Positions 1 to 7,905 are shown, numbered from the stretch's first letter. The stretch: DNA of 32,559 nucleotides from DASZZZ01 sp036260375 (GCA_036260375.1 DASZZZ010000035.1:1-32559), one strand, 5' to 3'. A program made the numbers and translations. The notes: generated by a model not told the origin, from the letters alone.

Positions 1-667
1 ACACGCCGGTGCCGAACGTCGCGTGCAGCGCGCCCGTGATCGACGGCGCGGACCCGATCGTCGCGTTGACGTACGACGTGCCCTCGTCCTCGATGCGCGC
101 GATCGTCGGCCACGCGCTCGGGTGCTCCTGGAGCGCGTTCCAGCCACCGCCGTCGATCACGATCGTGAAGATGACCTTCGGCGGCGACGCGTCGTCGCCG
201 AGCGCCTCGCGCAGCACCTCGCCGTCGAAGTCGAGCCCGTCCATGCCGAGAATCTCGGCGAACGTCGGTGCGAGGTCGGCGATGTCGACCTCGCGGTAGA
301 CCTTCTCGCCGCTCGCGACGCGGCCGGGTCCGTACAGGATCAGCGGGACGCGGGCGGTGTACGCCCACGGGTTCGGATGCGACGTCGTGAGGAACGGACG
401 GTCGCTGCCGAGCGTCGCGAGGTCCCAGCGCCCGATGATGTAGGCGTGCGGGATGGGCACGAGCATCATCTCGCCGGAGCGGCCGGGGACGTGGCCGCGC
501 GCGAGGTGGCGCATGATCGGCGCGCCGATGGCGTCGGCCATCTCGTCGAGGCCGGGGGCCGGGCGCGCGTCGGCGCCGCTCTCGCGCGCGCCGGAGTTCA
601 CGACGAACGCCGCGATCGCTGCCAGCAGCAGCGCGACGGCGGCGACCAGGGGCACGCGTTCGCGCAC
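1..667 (-). CDS. Alkaline-phosphatase-superfamily protein, permuted core (3' end outside window)
   Basis: Only the N-terminal 222 residues are present. The GTG start at 667 is chosen because an AGGAGAA Shine-Dalgarno sequence lies just upstream and a hydrophobic segment (about residues 5-24) follows, which suggests a signal peptide or membrane anchor and an extracytoplasmic enzyme. Residues about 62-140 (GRSGEMMLV, VPLILYGPG, DIADLAPTFAEILG) resemble the part that normally ends phosphodiesterase/PafA-type alkaline phosphatases. Residues about 163-220 (VIFTIVIDGGGWNAL, SITGALHATFGTG) resemble the part that normally begins the fold, with a metal-binding Asp near 170 and a candidate nucleophile Thr near 209. 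The order is therefore reversed. It is the last gene of a minus-strand group behind the DUF1980 gene (117 bp gap). Substrate unknown. A truncated domain followed by a complete one beyond the window edge is an alternative to permutation. Confidence 0.75.
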   Translation of the reverse strand, partial: MRERVPLVAAVALLLAAIAAFVVNSGARESGADARPAPGLDEMADAIGAPIMRHLARGHVPGRSGEMMLVPIPHAYIIGRWDLATLGSDRPFLTTSHPNPWAYTARVPLILYGPGRVASGEKVYREVDIADLAPTFAEILGMDGLDFDGEVLREALGDDASPPKVIFTIVIDGGGWNALQEHPSAWPTIARIEDEGTSYVNATIGSAPSITGALHATFGTGV

Positions 668-784
668 GTCTTCTCCTGTCTCTCACGGATGCGAGCGGGG
701 GGCTCGTCTCGCGGGCCCGGCGCCGCGAGCGCCGCCTCCGGGGCCGCGGCCGCGCCGCAAGCGGGGGCCGAGCCGGGACGCACA

Positions 785-1480
785 CTAATACAGGTACGGG
801 CGGTCGGGCTCCGGCACGCGCGCGACCGAGTCGGCGACGAGCACCCAGCGCCCGTCGCGATGCTCGAGCGCGCCCGACACCCGCACCCACGCGTCGACCG
901 GATAGGCGCGCGGCGCGGCCACCGGCACCGAGTACGGGATCGCGTCGGCCGCGCAGCACGACACGTAGAAGCGGCTGAGGGAGAAGCCGTCCTCGGGCGC
1001 GCCGTCGGCGCCGCTCACGAACCCGGTGAGCTCGAGCTGGAAGCCGTCGCGGATGCCGACCTGGGCGGCGTAGTCGCTCGACTCGCTCGCGTAGTACACC
1101 TCCGCGAACGACACGTCGCCGCCGGGATCGGGCGGCACGAGCGTCGCCGCGGCGACGCCTGCGCCGCTCGACTTGCGCGACGCGGCGAGCGCCCCGAGCT
1201 CGGCCCCCGGCGCGACGGCGACCGCGAGCAGCGGTGCGACGAGCGCGACCATGCCGGCGACCTCGCCGAGCGCGATCCGGCCGCGCGCCGCGCGCGTGCG
1301 CGCGGTCGCCAGGTGCGCGACGGCCGCGGCGCCCAGCACCGCGGCGCCGAACGGGACGACCCAGTACGTCCGGGGCCCAAGGTAGCGCGCGCTTTCGCCC
1401 GACACCCACAGGAACCCGAGGAACGCGGCCCACGACCCGAGCACCGCGCCGCGCGCGACGCGCCGCACGTCGAGCGTCAC
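785..1480 (-). CDS. TIGR03943/DUF1980 (YcgQ-like) membrane protein, copy 1
   Basis: A 231-residue protein with two N-terminal hydrophobic segments (about 11-27 and 39-57), a third near 73-92, and a soluble C-terminal domain. The conserved block RFYVSCCAADA (Cys-Cys near 175-176) and the ending PDRPYLY are shared with the second copy at 4874-5611 and are typical of the DUF1980 family. Members usually sit next to a COG0701 permease and are thought to work with it; the transported or sensed substrate is not established. The gene follows the permease (stop at 1529) by 48 bp on the same strand. GTG at 1480 is the first usable start after an in-frame stop. The adjacent vicinal Cys pair makes metal binding or redox chemistry plausible, but that is inference. 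Confidence 0.8.
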   Translation of the reverse strand: MTLDVRRVARGAVLGSWAAFLGFLWVSGESARYLGPRTYWVVPFGAAVLGAAAVAHLATARTRAARGRIALGEVAGMVALVAPLLAVAVAPGAELGALAASRKSSGAGVAAATLVPPDPGGDVSFAEVYYASESSDYAAQVGIRDGFQLELTGFVSGADGAPEDGFSLSRFYVSCCAADAIPYSVPVAAPRAYPVDAWVRVSGALEHRDGRWVLVADSVARVPEPDRPYLY

Positions 1481-1528
1481 GACGTCGCCGTCGTCACGTG
1501 CGTCACCACCGTCACGACGTCGCCGCCG

Positions 1529-2530
1529 TCATGACACGATCGCCTCGAACCACAGCGAGCCGGCGAGCACGATCGGGACCGCGACGATCACGAGCCGCGC
1601 GACGAAGCGGTCCCGGAACGTAGCGCCGTAGAGCAGCGCGAGCTTGGTGTCGACGACCGGGCCGAACGTCATGAATGCGAGTTGGGCGCCGAGCGGGAAC
1701 GGCGTGAGCGACACGGCGACGAACGCGTCGGCCTCGGAGCACAGCGACAGCACGAAGGCGATCGCCATGAGCGCGAGCGCGCCGACGACGGGCGTCGTCG
1801 CGACGCCCGAGACGACGCTCTGCGGGATGACCGTCTGCATCGCCGCCGCGAGCGCGCTGCCGGCGACGACGAAGCGGCCCATGTGGAAGAAGTCGCCGGC
1901 GAGGTGGTCGACGAACGCGCGCGTCCGGCCCCCGTCGCGGTCGTGGCCGCCGTCGTCGCCGCCGGGGCGGGGGCGCAGCAGCTCCGACGCGCCGCGGTTG
2001 CCGAGCGCCCACCCCGCAGCGACCGCGAGCAGGAGGCCGATCGCGGCGCGCCCGAGCACCATCTCGAGCGCGAGGCCGCGGCCTCGGTAGGCGATCCACG
2101 TCGAGAGCAGGACGACCGGGTTGAGGATGGGGGCCGCGAGCATGAACGCGATCCCGGCCGCGGGGTGCATCCCGCGCGCGATCAGGCGGCGTGCGACCGG
2201 AACCGATCCGCACTCGCACACGGGGAACGCGAGCCCGCCGACGGCCGCGCCGGGGAGCTGCAGGGGCAGCGGCAAGCGCGCGACGCGGTCGAACGCGCGC
2301 GCCGGCACGAACACCTCGATGGCGGCCGACACGCCGGCGCCGAGCAGCACGAACGGCAGCGCCTCGACGACGATCGACGTGAAGATCAGCACGAACGTCT
2401 CGACCCACGCGACGCGCCCCGCGCCCGCGACGCGCCCCGCGACGACGACGCCCGCGACGACCGCGAGCAGGAGCACGGCGGCCCCCGGCTGCGCGGCGCG
2501 ACGCACGTGCGTCGTCTGGATCGTCGACAC
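1529..2530 (-). CDS. COG0701/DUF318 (YraQ/YcgR-like) permease, copy 1
   Basis: A 333-residue polytopic membrane protein with about eight hydrophobic segments. Family motifs are clear: FPVCECGSVPVARRL, the loop LAAPILNPVV, SLCSEADAFVA and FGPVVDTKL. It is closely related to the copy at 3873-4877 over its whole length. The central loop is GGDDGGHDRDGG, with a single His, unlike the His-rich loop of copy 2. The GTG at 2530 is preferred because TACCGT ends 7 bp upstream, the leaderless spacing, and no Shine-Dalgarno sequence is seen; GTG 2539 is in frame and possible. It heads the minus-strand set permease, DUF1980, phosphatase-like. Substrate unknown: some relatives export organoarsenicals (ArsP) and others pair with DUF1980. 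Confidence 0.85.
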   Translation of the reverse strand: MSTIQTTHVRRAAQPGAAVLLLAVVAGVVVAGRVAGAGRVAWVETFVLIFTSIVVEALPFVLLGAGVSAAIEVFVPARAFDRVARLPLPLQLPGAAVGGLAFPVCECGSVPVARRLIARGMHPAAGIAFMLAAPILNPVVLLSTWIAYRGRGLALEMVLGRAAIGLLLAVAAGWALGNRGASELLRPRPGGDDGGHDRDGGRTRAFVDHLAGDFFHMGRFVVAGSALAAAMQTVIPQSVVSGVATTPVVGALALMAIAFVLSLCSEADAFVAVSLTPFPLGAQLAFMTFGPVVDTKLALLYGATFRDRFVARLVIVAVPIVLAGSLWFEAIVS

Positions 2531-2537
2531 GGCGACC

Positions 2538-2547
2538 ACGGTAGCGT
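2538..2547. promoter_or_regulatory. Overlapping divergent -10 boxes (leaderless pair)
   Basis: On the plus strand TAGCGT (2542-2547) ends 6 bp before the ATG at 2554. On the minus strand TACCGT (2538-2543) ends 7 bp before the GTG at 2530. Both fit the actinobacterial TAnnnT box of leaderless transcripts, and the two boxes share 2 bp. Seen directly; function is inferred. Confidence 0.5.
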
Positions 2548-2553
2548 GGGGCG

Positions 2554-3873
2554 ATGCCCTCGGAGTCCCGCGCCGGGCGCGTCGCGCTCGGCCGCCGCAC
2601 GTGGACGCTGCTGCTCGCGGCGGTCCTCGTCGGGGCGCCCGCCGCGGTCCTGCGGGCCGCGTGCGCGGGACGATCGTGCGACCGACCCGCGCAGACCGCC
2701 GCGGACGTCCCGTTCTGCTCGCTGCCCGACGCCGTCCGGGCGCGCGTCGCGGCGGGCTTTCGCGACGGCCGCTCGCCCGACGTCGTCGCGGTGACGCGAA
2801 CGACCGGCGTCGCGACCGGCGCGACCGCGTGGCCCGCGGCGGACGCGGGGGCCGCGCGCGTGCCGCTGGTGTTCCACGGCGCCGGCGTCGACCCGTCGGC
2901 GTCGGTCCCGGCCGGCACCGGCCTCGACGACGTCGCACCCACGGTCGCCGCGCTCGTCGGCCTCGAGCGCCCGCATCCCGAGGTCCGGTCCGGCGAGGCC
3001 GTGCCGGGCGTCGCGACCGGCGCCCCCGCGCGCCTCGTCGTCGAGATCGTCCTCGAGGGCGTGGACGGAGCCGACGTCGCGGGATGGACCGAGCTCGAGC
3101 GCCTCGTCGACGACGGCGCCGGGACGTTCGACGCCGTCGTCCCGTCCGAGCCCCTCGACCCGGCCGCGGCCACGACGACGATCGGCACCGGCGGCGTGCC
3201 GCGCGAGCACGGAGTCACGGGCACGCTCGTGCGCGACGACGGGGGCCGCCTCGTGCGCGCGTGGAGCCGGCGCGCGCCGGTGTCGGTGATCGCGGCGCTC
3301 GGCGACGATCTCGACGAGCTGCGCGGCGGCCGTCCGCGCGTCGGGCTCGTCGCCGGCGGCCCGGTCGTGCGCGGCCTCGTCGGCCGCGCCTGGTACGTCG
3401 ACGTCGATCGCGACGACGTCGTCTACGCGCGTTCGACGCGCGCCCGTGTGGACGCGGCCGAGCGCCTCCTGCGGCGCGGCTACGGCGACGACAGCGAGCC
3501 CGACCTCCTCGCGGTGGCGCTCGACGGCGCTCCGGCGGCGCTCGACGCCGCGCTCGGCCGCCTCGCCGCGGCCGCGGAGCGCGCCGCGCCGGGCGATGCG
3601 GCGGTCGTCGTGACCGCGACGGGCGACGCGGCGCCGGCGCGCGGAGCGCTCGGCGCGCGCGCGGTGGAGCGCGCGGTGGAGCGCTCCGTCGGGGCCCCCG
3701 TCGTCGAGGCGGTCGCGGCGGGCGGGCTGTTCGTCGACCAGGACGTCGTCGCCGCCGAGGGCATCGCGGAGGACGCCGTCGTCGACGCCCTCGCGCAGCT
3801 GCGACGCGGCGGCGAGCCGGTCGTCGCCGACGCGTTCCCGGCGATCGCGGTGTCGTTCGCGAGGTACTGCTGA
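2554..3873 (+). CDS. Alkaline-phosphatase-like permuted pseudoenzyme (paralogue of 1-667)
   Basis: A 439-residue secreted or membrane-anchored protein (hydrophobic 17-36). It aligns with the protein at 1-667 in the same unusual order: ARVPLVFHGAG (101-111), DDVAPTVAALVGL (125-137), then VVEIVLEGVDGADV (162-175) and TTTIGTGGVPREHG (207-220). Near residue 350 AVVVTATGDA sits where active enzymes have a T-S/A-D-H-G metal motif. The metal Asp is Glu168, the nucleophile position is Pro203 and the DHG motif is gone, so catalysis is unlikely. The complete protein ends soon after the degenerate metal motif, which supports permutation. Its TGA overlaps the next start by 1 bp (TGATG), so it is coupled to the permease and may be a binding or sensing subunit (inference). 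ATG chosen from leaderless -10 spacing. Confidence 0.65.
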   Translation: MPSESRAGRVALGRRTWTLLLAAVLVGAPAAVLRAACAGRSCDRPAQTAADVPFCSLPDAVRARVAAGFRDGRSPDVVAVTRTTGVATGATAWPAADAGAARVPLVFHGAGVDPSASVPAGTGLDDVAPTVAALVGLERPHPEVRSGEAVPGVATGAPARLVVEIVLEGVDGADVAGWTELERLVDDGAGTFDAVVPSEPLDPAAATTTIGTGGVPREHGVTGTLVRDDGGRLVRAWSRRAPVSVIAALGDDLDELRGGRPRVGLVAGGPVVRGLVGRAWYVDVDRDDVVYARSTRARVDAAERLLRRGYGDDSEPDLLAVALDGAPAALDAALGRLAAAAERAAPGDAAVVVTATGDAAPARGALGARAVERAVERSVGAPVVEAVAAGGLFVDQDVVAAEGIAEDAVVDALAQLRRGGEPVVADAFPAIAVSFARYC

Positions 3874-4877
3874 TGGCCGACGTCGCGGCGCGACTTCCCG
3901 CCCACACGAGCGCGTGGCGCCGGCCCGCGCTCGTCGCCGCCGCGCTCGCGGCGTTCGGCGTCGCGCTGTCGCTCGCCGACCCGGGCCGCGTCGCCGGCGT
4001 GCAGAACTTCGTGCTCGTGTTCAGCTCGCTGCTCGTCGAGGCGATCCCGTTCGTGCTGCTCGGCGCGGTCGTGTCGGCGGCGATCGAGGTGTTCGTGCCG
4101 GCGCGCGCGTTCGAGCGCATCGCGACGCTGCCGCGCGCGCTGCAGCTGCCCGCCGCGGGGCTCGGCGGCCTCGCGTTCCCCGTGTGCGAGTGCGGCTCGG
4201 TGCCGGTGGCGCGCCGGCTCGCGGCCAAGGGGCTGTCGCCCGGGGCCGCGGTCACGTTCATGCTCGCCGCGCCCATCCTCAACCCCGTCGTTCTCATCTC
4301 CACCGCGGTCGCGTACCGCGGCCGCGACCAGCTGTGGACGATGGTCCTCGGGCGCGCCGGACTCGGCCTGCTCGCCGCGCTCGCGGTCGGCTGGGTCGTC
4401 GCCGACCGCTCCGGGTCGGAGCTGCTGCGGACGCGCCCGGGCGACGACCACGACCACGGGCACGAGCACGACGAGTCGCGCCCGCGCGCGTTCTTCTCGC
4501 ATCTGGCGGGCGACTTCACCTTCATGGGCCGCTACCTCGTGCTCGGCGCCGCGGTCGCCGCGACGCTGCAGACGTTCGTGCCTCAGAGCGTCATCGGCGC
4601 GGTCGCGGAGACGCCGATCGTGAGCCTCGTCGCGCTGATGGCGCTCGCGTTCGTGTTGTCGTTGTGCTCGGAGTCCGACGCGTTCGTCGCCGCGTCGTTC
4701 GTCCAGTTCGGCCCCGCCGCGCAGCTCGCGTTCCTCGTCTTCGGGCCGATGGTCGACACGAAGCTCGGCTTCCTCTACGCGGGCACGTTCACGCGCGGCT
4801 TCCTGCGCACGGTCGTCGTCGTAGTCGGCGCGGTGACGTTGGCGGGAACGCTGTGGCTCGAGGTGCTCGTCGGATGA
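3873..4877 (+). CDS. COG0701/DUF318 permease, copy 2, with His-rich loop
   Basis: A 334-residue polytopic permease with FPVCECGSVPVARRL (102-116), LAAPILNPVVLIST, SLCSESDAFVA (263-273) and FGPMVDTKL. It parallels copy 1 along its full length but carries the loop GDDHDHGHEHDE (about 190-201), with four His among many Asp/Glu, between the two halves. Such loops often bind Zn, Ni, Co or Cu and suggest that this copy handles or senses a divalent metal; the family itself has no single agreed substrate. The start overlaps the upstream stop by 1 bp, and the stop overlaps the next start by 4 bp (ATGA), so the three genes 2554-5611 form one coupled operon. Confidence 0.85.
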   Translation: MADVAARLPAHTSAWRRPALVAAALAAFGVALSLADPGRVAGVQNFVLVFSSLLVEAIPFVLLGAVVSAAIEVFVPARAFERIATLPRALQLPAAGLGGLAFPVCECGSVPVARRLAAKGLSPGAAVTFMLAAPILNPVVLISTAVAYRGRDQLWTMVLGRAGLGLLAALAVGWVVADRSGSELLRTRPGDDHDHGHEHDESRPRAFFSHLAGDFTFMGRYLVLGAAVAATLQTFVPQSVIGAVAETPIVSLVALMALAFVLSLCSESDAFVAASFVQFGPAAQLAFLVFGPMVDTKLGFLYAGTFTRGFLRTVVVVVGAVTLAGTLWLEVLVG

Positions 4878-5611
4878 GCGCACACGCGGCGCGCCGGGCG
4901 GACGTCGTCACGCGCGTCTCTCCCGCGCGCGTCCTGTCGACGGGCGCGCTCTCGGCGTGGGCCGCGCTGTTCTGGTTCCTCATCGCGACCGACCGCTCGT
5001 CGCTGTACCTGTCGCCGCGCACGGACTGGGTCGTGCCGGTCGGCGCCGCGATCCTGACCATCGCGACCGTGGGCCGCGCGCTGTCGCTGCGCGTCCACGA
5101 TCCGCAGCCGGTCGCGGCGCGCGACGCATGGGGCGTCGCGCTCGTCGTCGCGCCGGTCGTCGTCGTGCTCGCCCTGCCCCCCGCCGCGCTCGGGTCCTAC
5201 GCGGCGGCGCGGCGCTCGACGCTCGCGAGCGGCGGGTTCGGGTCGTCGGCCGAGGACATCGCGACGGGAGAGCTGTCGATCGTCGACGTCGCCGGCGCGC
5301 TGCGGTCGCGCGACGCGATGCAGGCTCTGGCGACGCGCGCGGGCGAGCGCGCGTCGTTCGTGGGCTTCGTCACGCGCGACAAGGGCCAGCCCGCCGACGA
5401 GCTCGTCCTAAACCGCTTCCTCGTGTCGTGCTGCGTCGCCGACGCGCTGAGCGTGCAGGTGCGCGTCGTCGGCGCGCCGCCGGGCGAGTTCGGCGACGAC
5501 GACTGGGTGCGCGTGACCGGCGCCGTGTACCCGCTCGGGCGCGAGGTCGTCGTGCGGGCCTCGGAGGTTGAGCGAGTAGAGCGCCCGGACCGCCCCTACC
5601 TCACCCCGTGA
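4874..5611 (+). CDS. TIGR03943/DUF1980 (YcgQ-like) membrane protein, copy 2
   Basis: A 245-residue paralogue of the protein at 785-1480: N-terminal hydrophobic segments near 22-38, 52-67 and 87-105, then a soluble domain with LNRFLVSCCVADAL (Cys-Cys near 186-187) and the ending ERPDRPYL. It is translationally coupled to the permease (ATGA overlap), as expected for a two-gene permease system. The role is unknown; it is probably a partner or regulator of the permease in the membrane. It ends in an inverted repeat shared with the convergent methyltransferase gene. Confidence 0.8.
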   Translation: MSAHAARRADVVTRVSPARVLSTGALSAWAALFWFLIATDRSSLYLSPRTDWVVPVGAAILTIATVGRALSLRVHDPQPVAARDAWGVALVVAPVVVVLALPPAALGSYAAARRSTLASGGFGSSAEDIATGELSIVDVAGALRSRDAMQALATRAGERASFVGFVTRDKGQPADELVLNRFLVSCCVADALSVQVRVVGAPPGEFGDDDWVRVTGAVYPLGREVVVRASEVERVERPDRPYLTP

Positions 5612-5655
5612 CGCGCGCCGCGCGCGGACGAACGCGAGCGCGGCGGCGCCGTCAC
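5608..5655. terminator. Putative bidirectional terminator hairpin
   Basis: Arms 5608-5621 (GTGACG, bulged C, GCGCCGC) and 5643-5655 (GCGGCGC, CGTCAC) give a 13-bp stem with an approximately 21-nt loop between two convergent genes. Both stop codons lie inside the stem. There is no U-tract, so intrinsic termination is plausible but unproven. Confidence 0.45.
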
Positions 5656-6377
5656 CGTACGTAGACGGACACGTGGTGGGCGCTGTCCGACGTGAACGGC
5701 GCGCGCCTCCAGTCGCCCCAGCGGTGCTCGAGCGTGAGGCCCGCGAGCCGCGCCATGAGGTCGAGCTCCGACGGGTACGCGTAGCGCACGAACACCGGGT
5801 AGAGGCGCGCGCCGTGCTCGCCCACGATGACGCGATGGCTCGATACGCGTTGGTGGACGGGATCGTGGCGGCTGACCTCAAGCTCGACTTCGTCGAGCGT
5901 GACGCGGTCGACGCCGACGTGCTGGTGCCGGTCGAAGCGCGCCACGTCGGGCACGAACACCTCGAGCACGAAGCGGCCTCCGTCGTCGAGGTGACGCGCG
6001 ACGCACTCGAAGCACCGGACCTGGTCGTCCTGCGACGTGAGCGCGAAGAACGTGTTGAACACGACGTACACGAGCGCGAAGCGGCGGCCGAGGTCGAAGT
6101 CGGCGAAGTCCCCGAGCACCGCGTCGACGTCGCCGCGCTTGGACGCGAGCACGTCGAGCATGGCCTGCGACGCGTCGATGCCGCAGACCTCGACGCCGCG
6201 TGCCGCGAGCGGCAGCGCGACGCGCCCCGTCCCGACGCCGAGCTCGAGCGCGGGCCCGCGGCCGGCCAGCGTCTCGAGCGTCGACACCGTCGCGTCGACG
6301 TCGAAGAGGCCGCCGTAGAGGCCGTCGTACTCCGACGCGATGCGGTCGCCGTACGTGTGCGACTCGTAGTGCTCCAC
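5652..6377 (-). CDS. Class I SAM-dependent methyltransferase
   Basis: About 241 residues. Motif I ALELGVGTGRVALPLAARG and the following VCGIDASQAML give the SAM-binding Rossmann fold; VLGDFADFDLGRRFALVYVVFNT carries the acidic motif and post-motif region; DDGGRFVLEVFVPD follows. This layout is typical of Methyltransf_25-type enzymes acting on small molecules; the acceptor is not apparent. The start is uncertain: GTG 6377 (VEHYESHTYGDRIAS) is preferred because the preceding residues look unlike protein, and GTG 6395 is an alternative. It is convergent with the DUF1980 gene and divergent from the glycosyltransferase gene. Confidence 0.75.
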   Translation of the reverse strand: MEHYESHTYGDRIASEYDGLYGGLFDVDATVSTLETLAGRGPALELGVGTGRVALPLAARGVEVCGIDASQAMLDVLASKRGDVDAVLGDFADFDLGRRFALVYVVFNTFFALTSQDDQVRCFECVARHLDDGGRFVLEVFVPDVARFDRHQHVGVDRVTLDEVELEVSRHDPVHQRVSSHRVIVGEHGARLYPVFVRYAYPSELDLMARLAGLTLEHRWGDWRRAPFTSDSAHHVSVYVR

Positions 6378-6477
6378 GGAACGAGCGTGCCACACGTCCG
6401 CGAGGGGGCCGCGCGTGCGTGCTACCCTCCGAGCGCCGGCCGCCCCCGGAGAGTCCGGCGCGTCGCCGGCGACGCCC

Positions 6478-7515
6478 ATGGGTCTACGCATCTTCGGAGC
6501 GATCGTCGCCGTGCTGCTCGCGGCGTTCGCGCTTCGCCGCTATCGCAAGGGGCAGCTTCGCCGCGGCGAGGCCGTCGTGGTCGCGCTCGTCTCGGTCGCG
6601 CTCACGGTCGCGGCCGCGGCCCCCGACCTCCTCGACCCCGTGCTGGGCGCGCTCGGCTTCCAGCCGGGCCAGGAGCGGCGCATCATCGGACTGCTGGTCA
6701 TCTCGAACGTCTTCACGATGGCGCTGTTGTTCCGCGGCTTCTCGCGCGACGACCAGCTCTCGGACGAGGTCGGCCGCCTCGTCGACTACCTCGCGCTGCA
6801 GCGCCTCGAGGACCGCGGGTGGGCGCCCGTCGCGGAGTCGTGCGCGGTCGTGCTGCCGGCGCACAACGAGGCCGATAACCTCCCCGCGGTGCTCACCGAG
6901 ATGCCCGACGAGATCGAGGGCATGCCGGTGATGCCGATCGTCGTCGCCGACGGCTGCACCGACGCGACCGAGGCGACCGCGCGCGCGCTCGGCGCGACCG
7001 TCATACGGCGCGATCTCCGGCGCGGGTCGGGGGCCGCCGTGCGGCTCGGCTACGAGGCGGCGCTGCGCGCCGGCGCGCGCGTCGTCGTGACGATGGATGC
7101 CGACGGGCAGCACGACCCGCGCGAGGCGAAGCTCCTCGTGCAGCCGCTGCTCGCGGGCGAGGCCGACATGGTCCAGGGGTCGCGCGTGCTGGGGACGTTC
7201 GAGATCGAGTCGCGCCTGCGCAAGCACGGCGTGACCCTGTTCGCCAAGCTCCTCACCGCGCTCGGCCGCACCAAGATCACCGATCCGTCGACCGGCTACC
7301 GCGCCGTGACGGCCGACGCGCTGCGCCGGCTCGACCTGCGCCAGGACCAGTTCTACGTGTCGGAGGTCATCCTCGACGCGGCGCGCAAGAAGCTCTCGGT
7401 CGTCGAGGTCCCCATCACGCTGCGCCGGCGCGCGTCGGGCGCGACGAAGAAGCCGGCGCCGCTGCGCTACGCGTGGGGCTTCAGCAAGGCGATAGTCCGC
7501 ACCTGGCTCCGCTGA
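6478..7515 (+). CDS. DUF2304-GT2 fusion membrane glycosyltransferase
   Basis: A 345-residue protein. Residues 1 to about 110 have three hydrophobic segments and look like a DUF2304 domain, ending DEVGRLVDYLALQRL. Residues about 120-330 are a family 2 glycosyltransferase: VVLPAHNEADNLPAVL, VVADGCTDAT, the metal-binding MDADGQHDP, MVQGSRVLG and ITDPSTGYRAV. The GT2 part resembles polyprenyl-phosphate mannosyl/glucosyl synthases, so transfer of a sugar from an NDP-sugar to a polyprenyl phosphate or envelope lipid at the inner membrane face is likely; donor and acceptor cannot be told. DUF2304 is often a separate small gene beside GT2 genes. ATG 6478 places the first membrane segment at the N-terminus; GTG 6415 is an upstream alternative. 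TACCCT at 6423-6428 may be the -10 box. Confidence 0.85.
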   Translation: MGLRIFGAIVAVLLAAFALRRYRKGQLRRGEAVVVALVSVALTVAAAAPDLLDPVLGALGFQPGQERRIIGLLVISNVFTMALLFRGFSRDDQLSDEVGRLVDYLALQRLEDRGWAPVAESCAVVLPAHNEADNLPAVLTEMPDEIEGMPVMPIVVADGCTDATEATARALGATVIRRDLRRGSGAAVRLGYEAALRAGARVVVTMDADGQHDPREAKLLVQPLLAGEADMVQGSRVLGTFEIESRLRKHGVTLFAKLLTALGRTKITDPSTGYRAVTADALRRLDLRQDQFYVSEVILDAARKKLSVVEVPITLRRRASGATKKPAPLRYAWGFSKAIVRTWLR

Positions 7516-7646
7516 CGCGTGACGCGTCGCGCACGCCGGCGAGATCGTCCGTGCGCGAGTCGAGGGGGCCGCGCGCGGGTACGCGTCCGGCGACGGACGC
7601 CGCGCGACGTCGACGACGCGGCACGACGCAGACGGGAGGTACAGCC

Positions 7647-7844
7647 ATGGGACGCGACCGGCTCGCACGCGCCGCGACCGCGGCGCTCGTCGCCCTCGGG
7701 GCGCTCGGGCTCGCGGGGTGCGACCAGGAGGACGTCGACGACGTCCAGGAGGGCGTCGACGACACGCAGGAGCGGGTCGAGGAGGGCGCCAAGGACCTCG
7801 AGAAAGCGGTCGACGACGCCGACACCGACGGCCAGGACAACTGA
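7647..7844 (+). CDS. Small predicted lipoprotein
   Basis: A 65-residue protein of unknown function. GGGAGG (7634-7639) is correctly spaced before the ATG. The N-terminus has basic residues, a hydrophobic stretch and the lipobox LAGC near residues 22-25, so the mature form would start with a lipidated Cys on the outer membrane face. The remaining 40 residues are strongly acidic and heptad-like (DEDVDDVQEGVDDTQ type), suggesting a short amphipathic coiled coil. It stands alone, 131 bp after the glycosyltransferase gene. Small lipoproteins of this type are common in high-GC Gram-positives, usually without known role. Confidence 0.7.
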   Translation: MGRDRLARAATAALVALGALGLAGCDQEDVDDVQEGVDDTQERVEEGAKDLEKAVDDADTDGQDN

Positions 7845-7905
7845 GAAACCGCTGGCGCGGTCGCGCGGCGCCCTCGGTCGGAAGCCGGCATGCGTGACCT
7901 CCCAT

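Noticed and set aside
1512..3224. 570-codon open frame on the minus strand across the divergent promoter
   Set aside because: Runs over two well-supported genes in another frame, and composition is Ser/Arg/Ala shadow-like.
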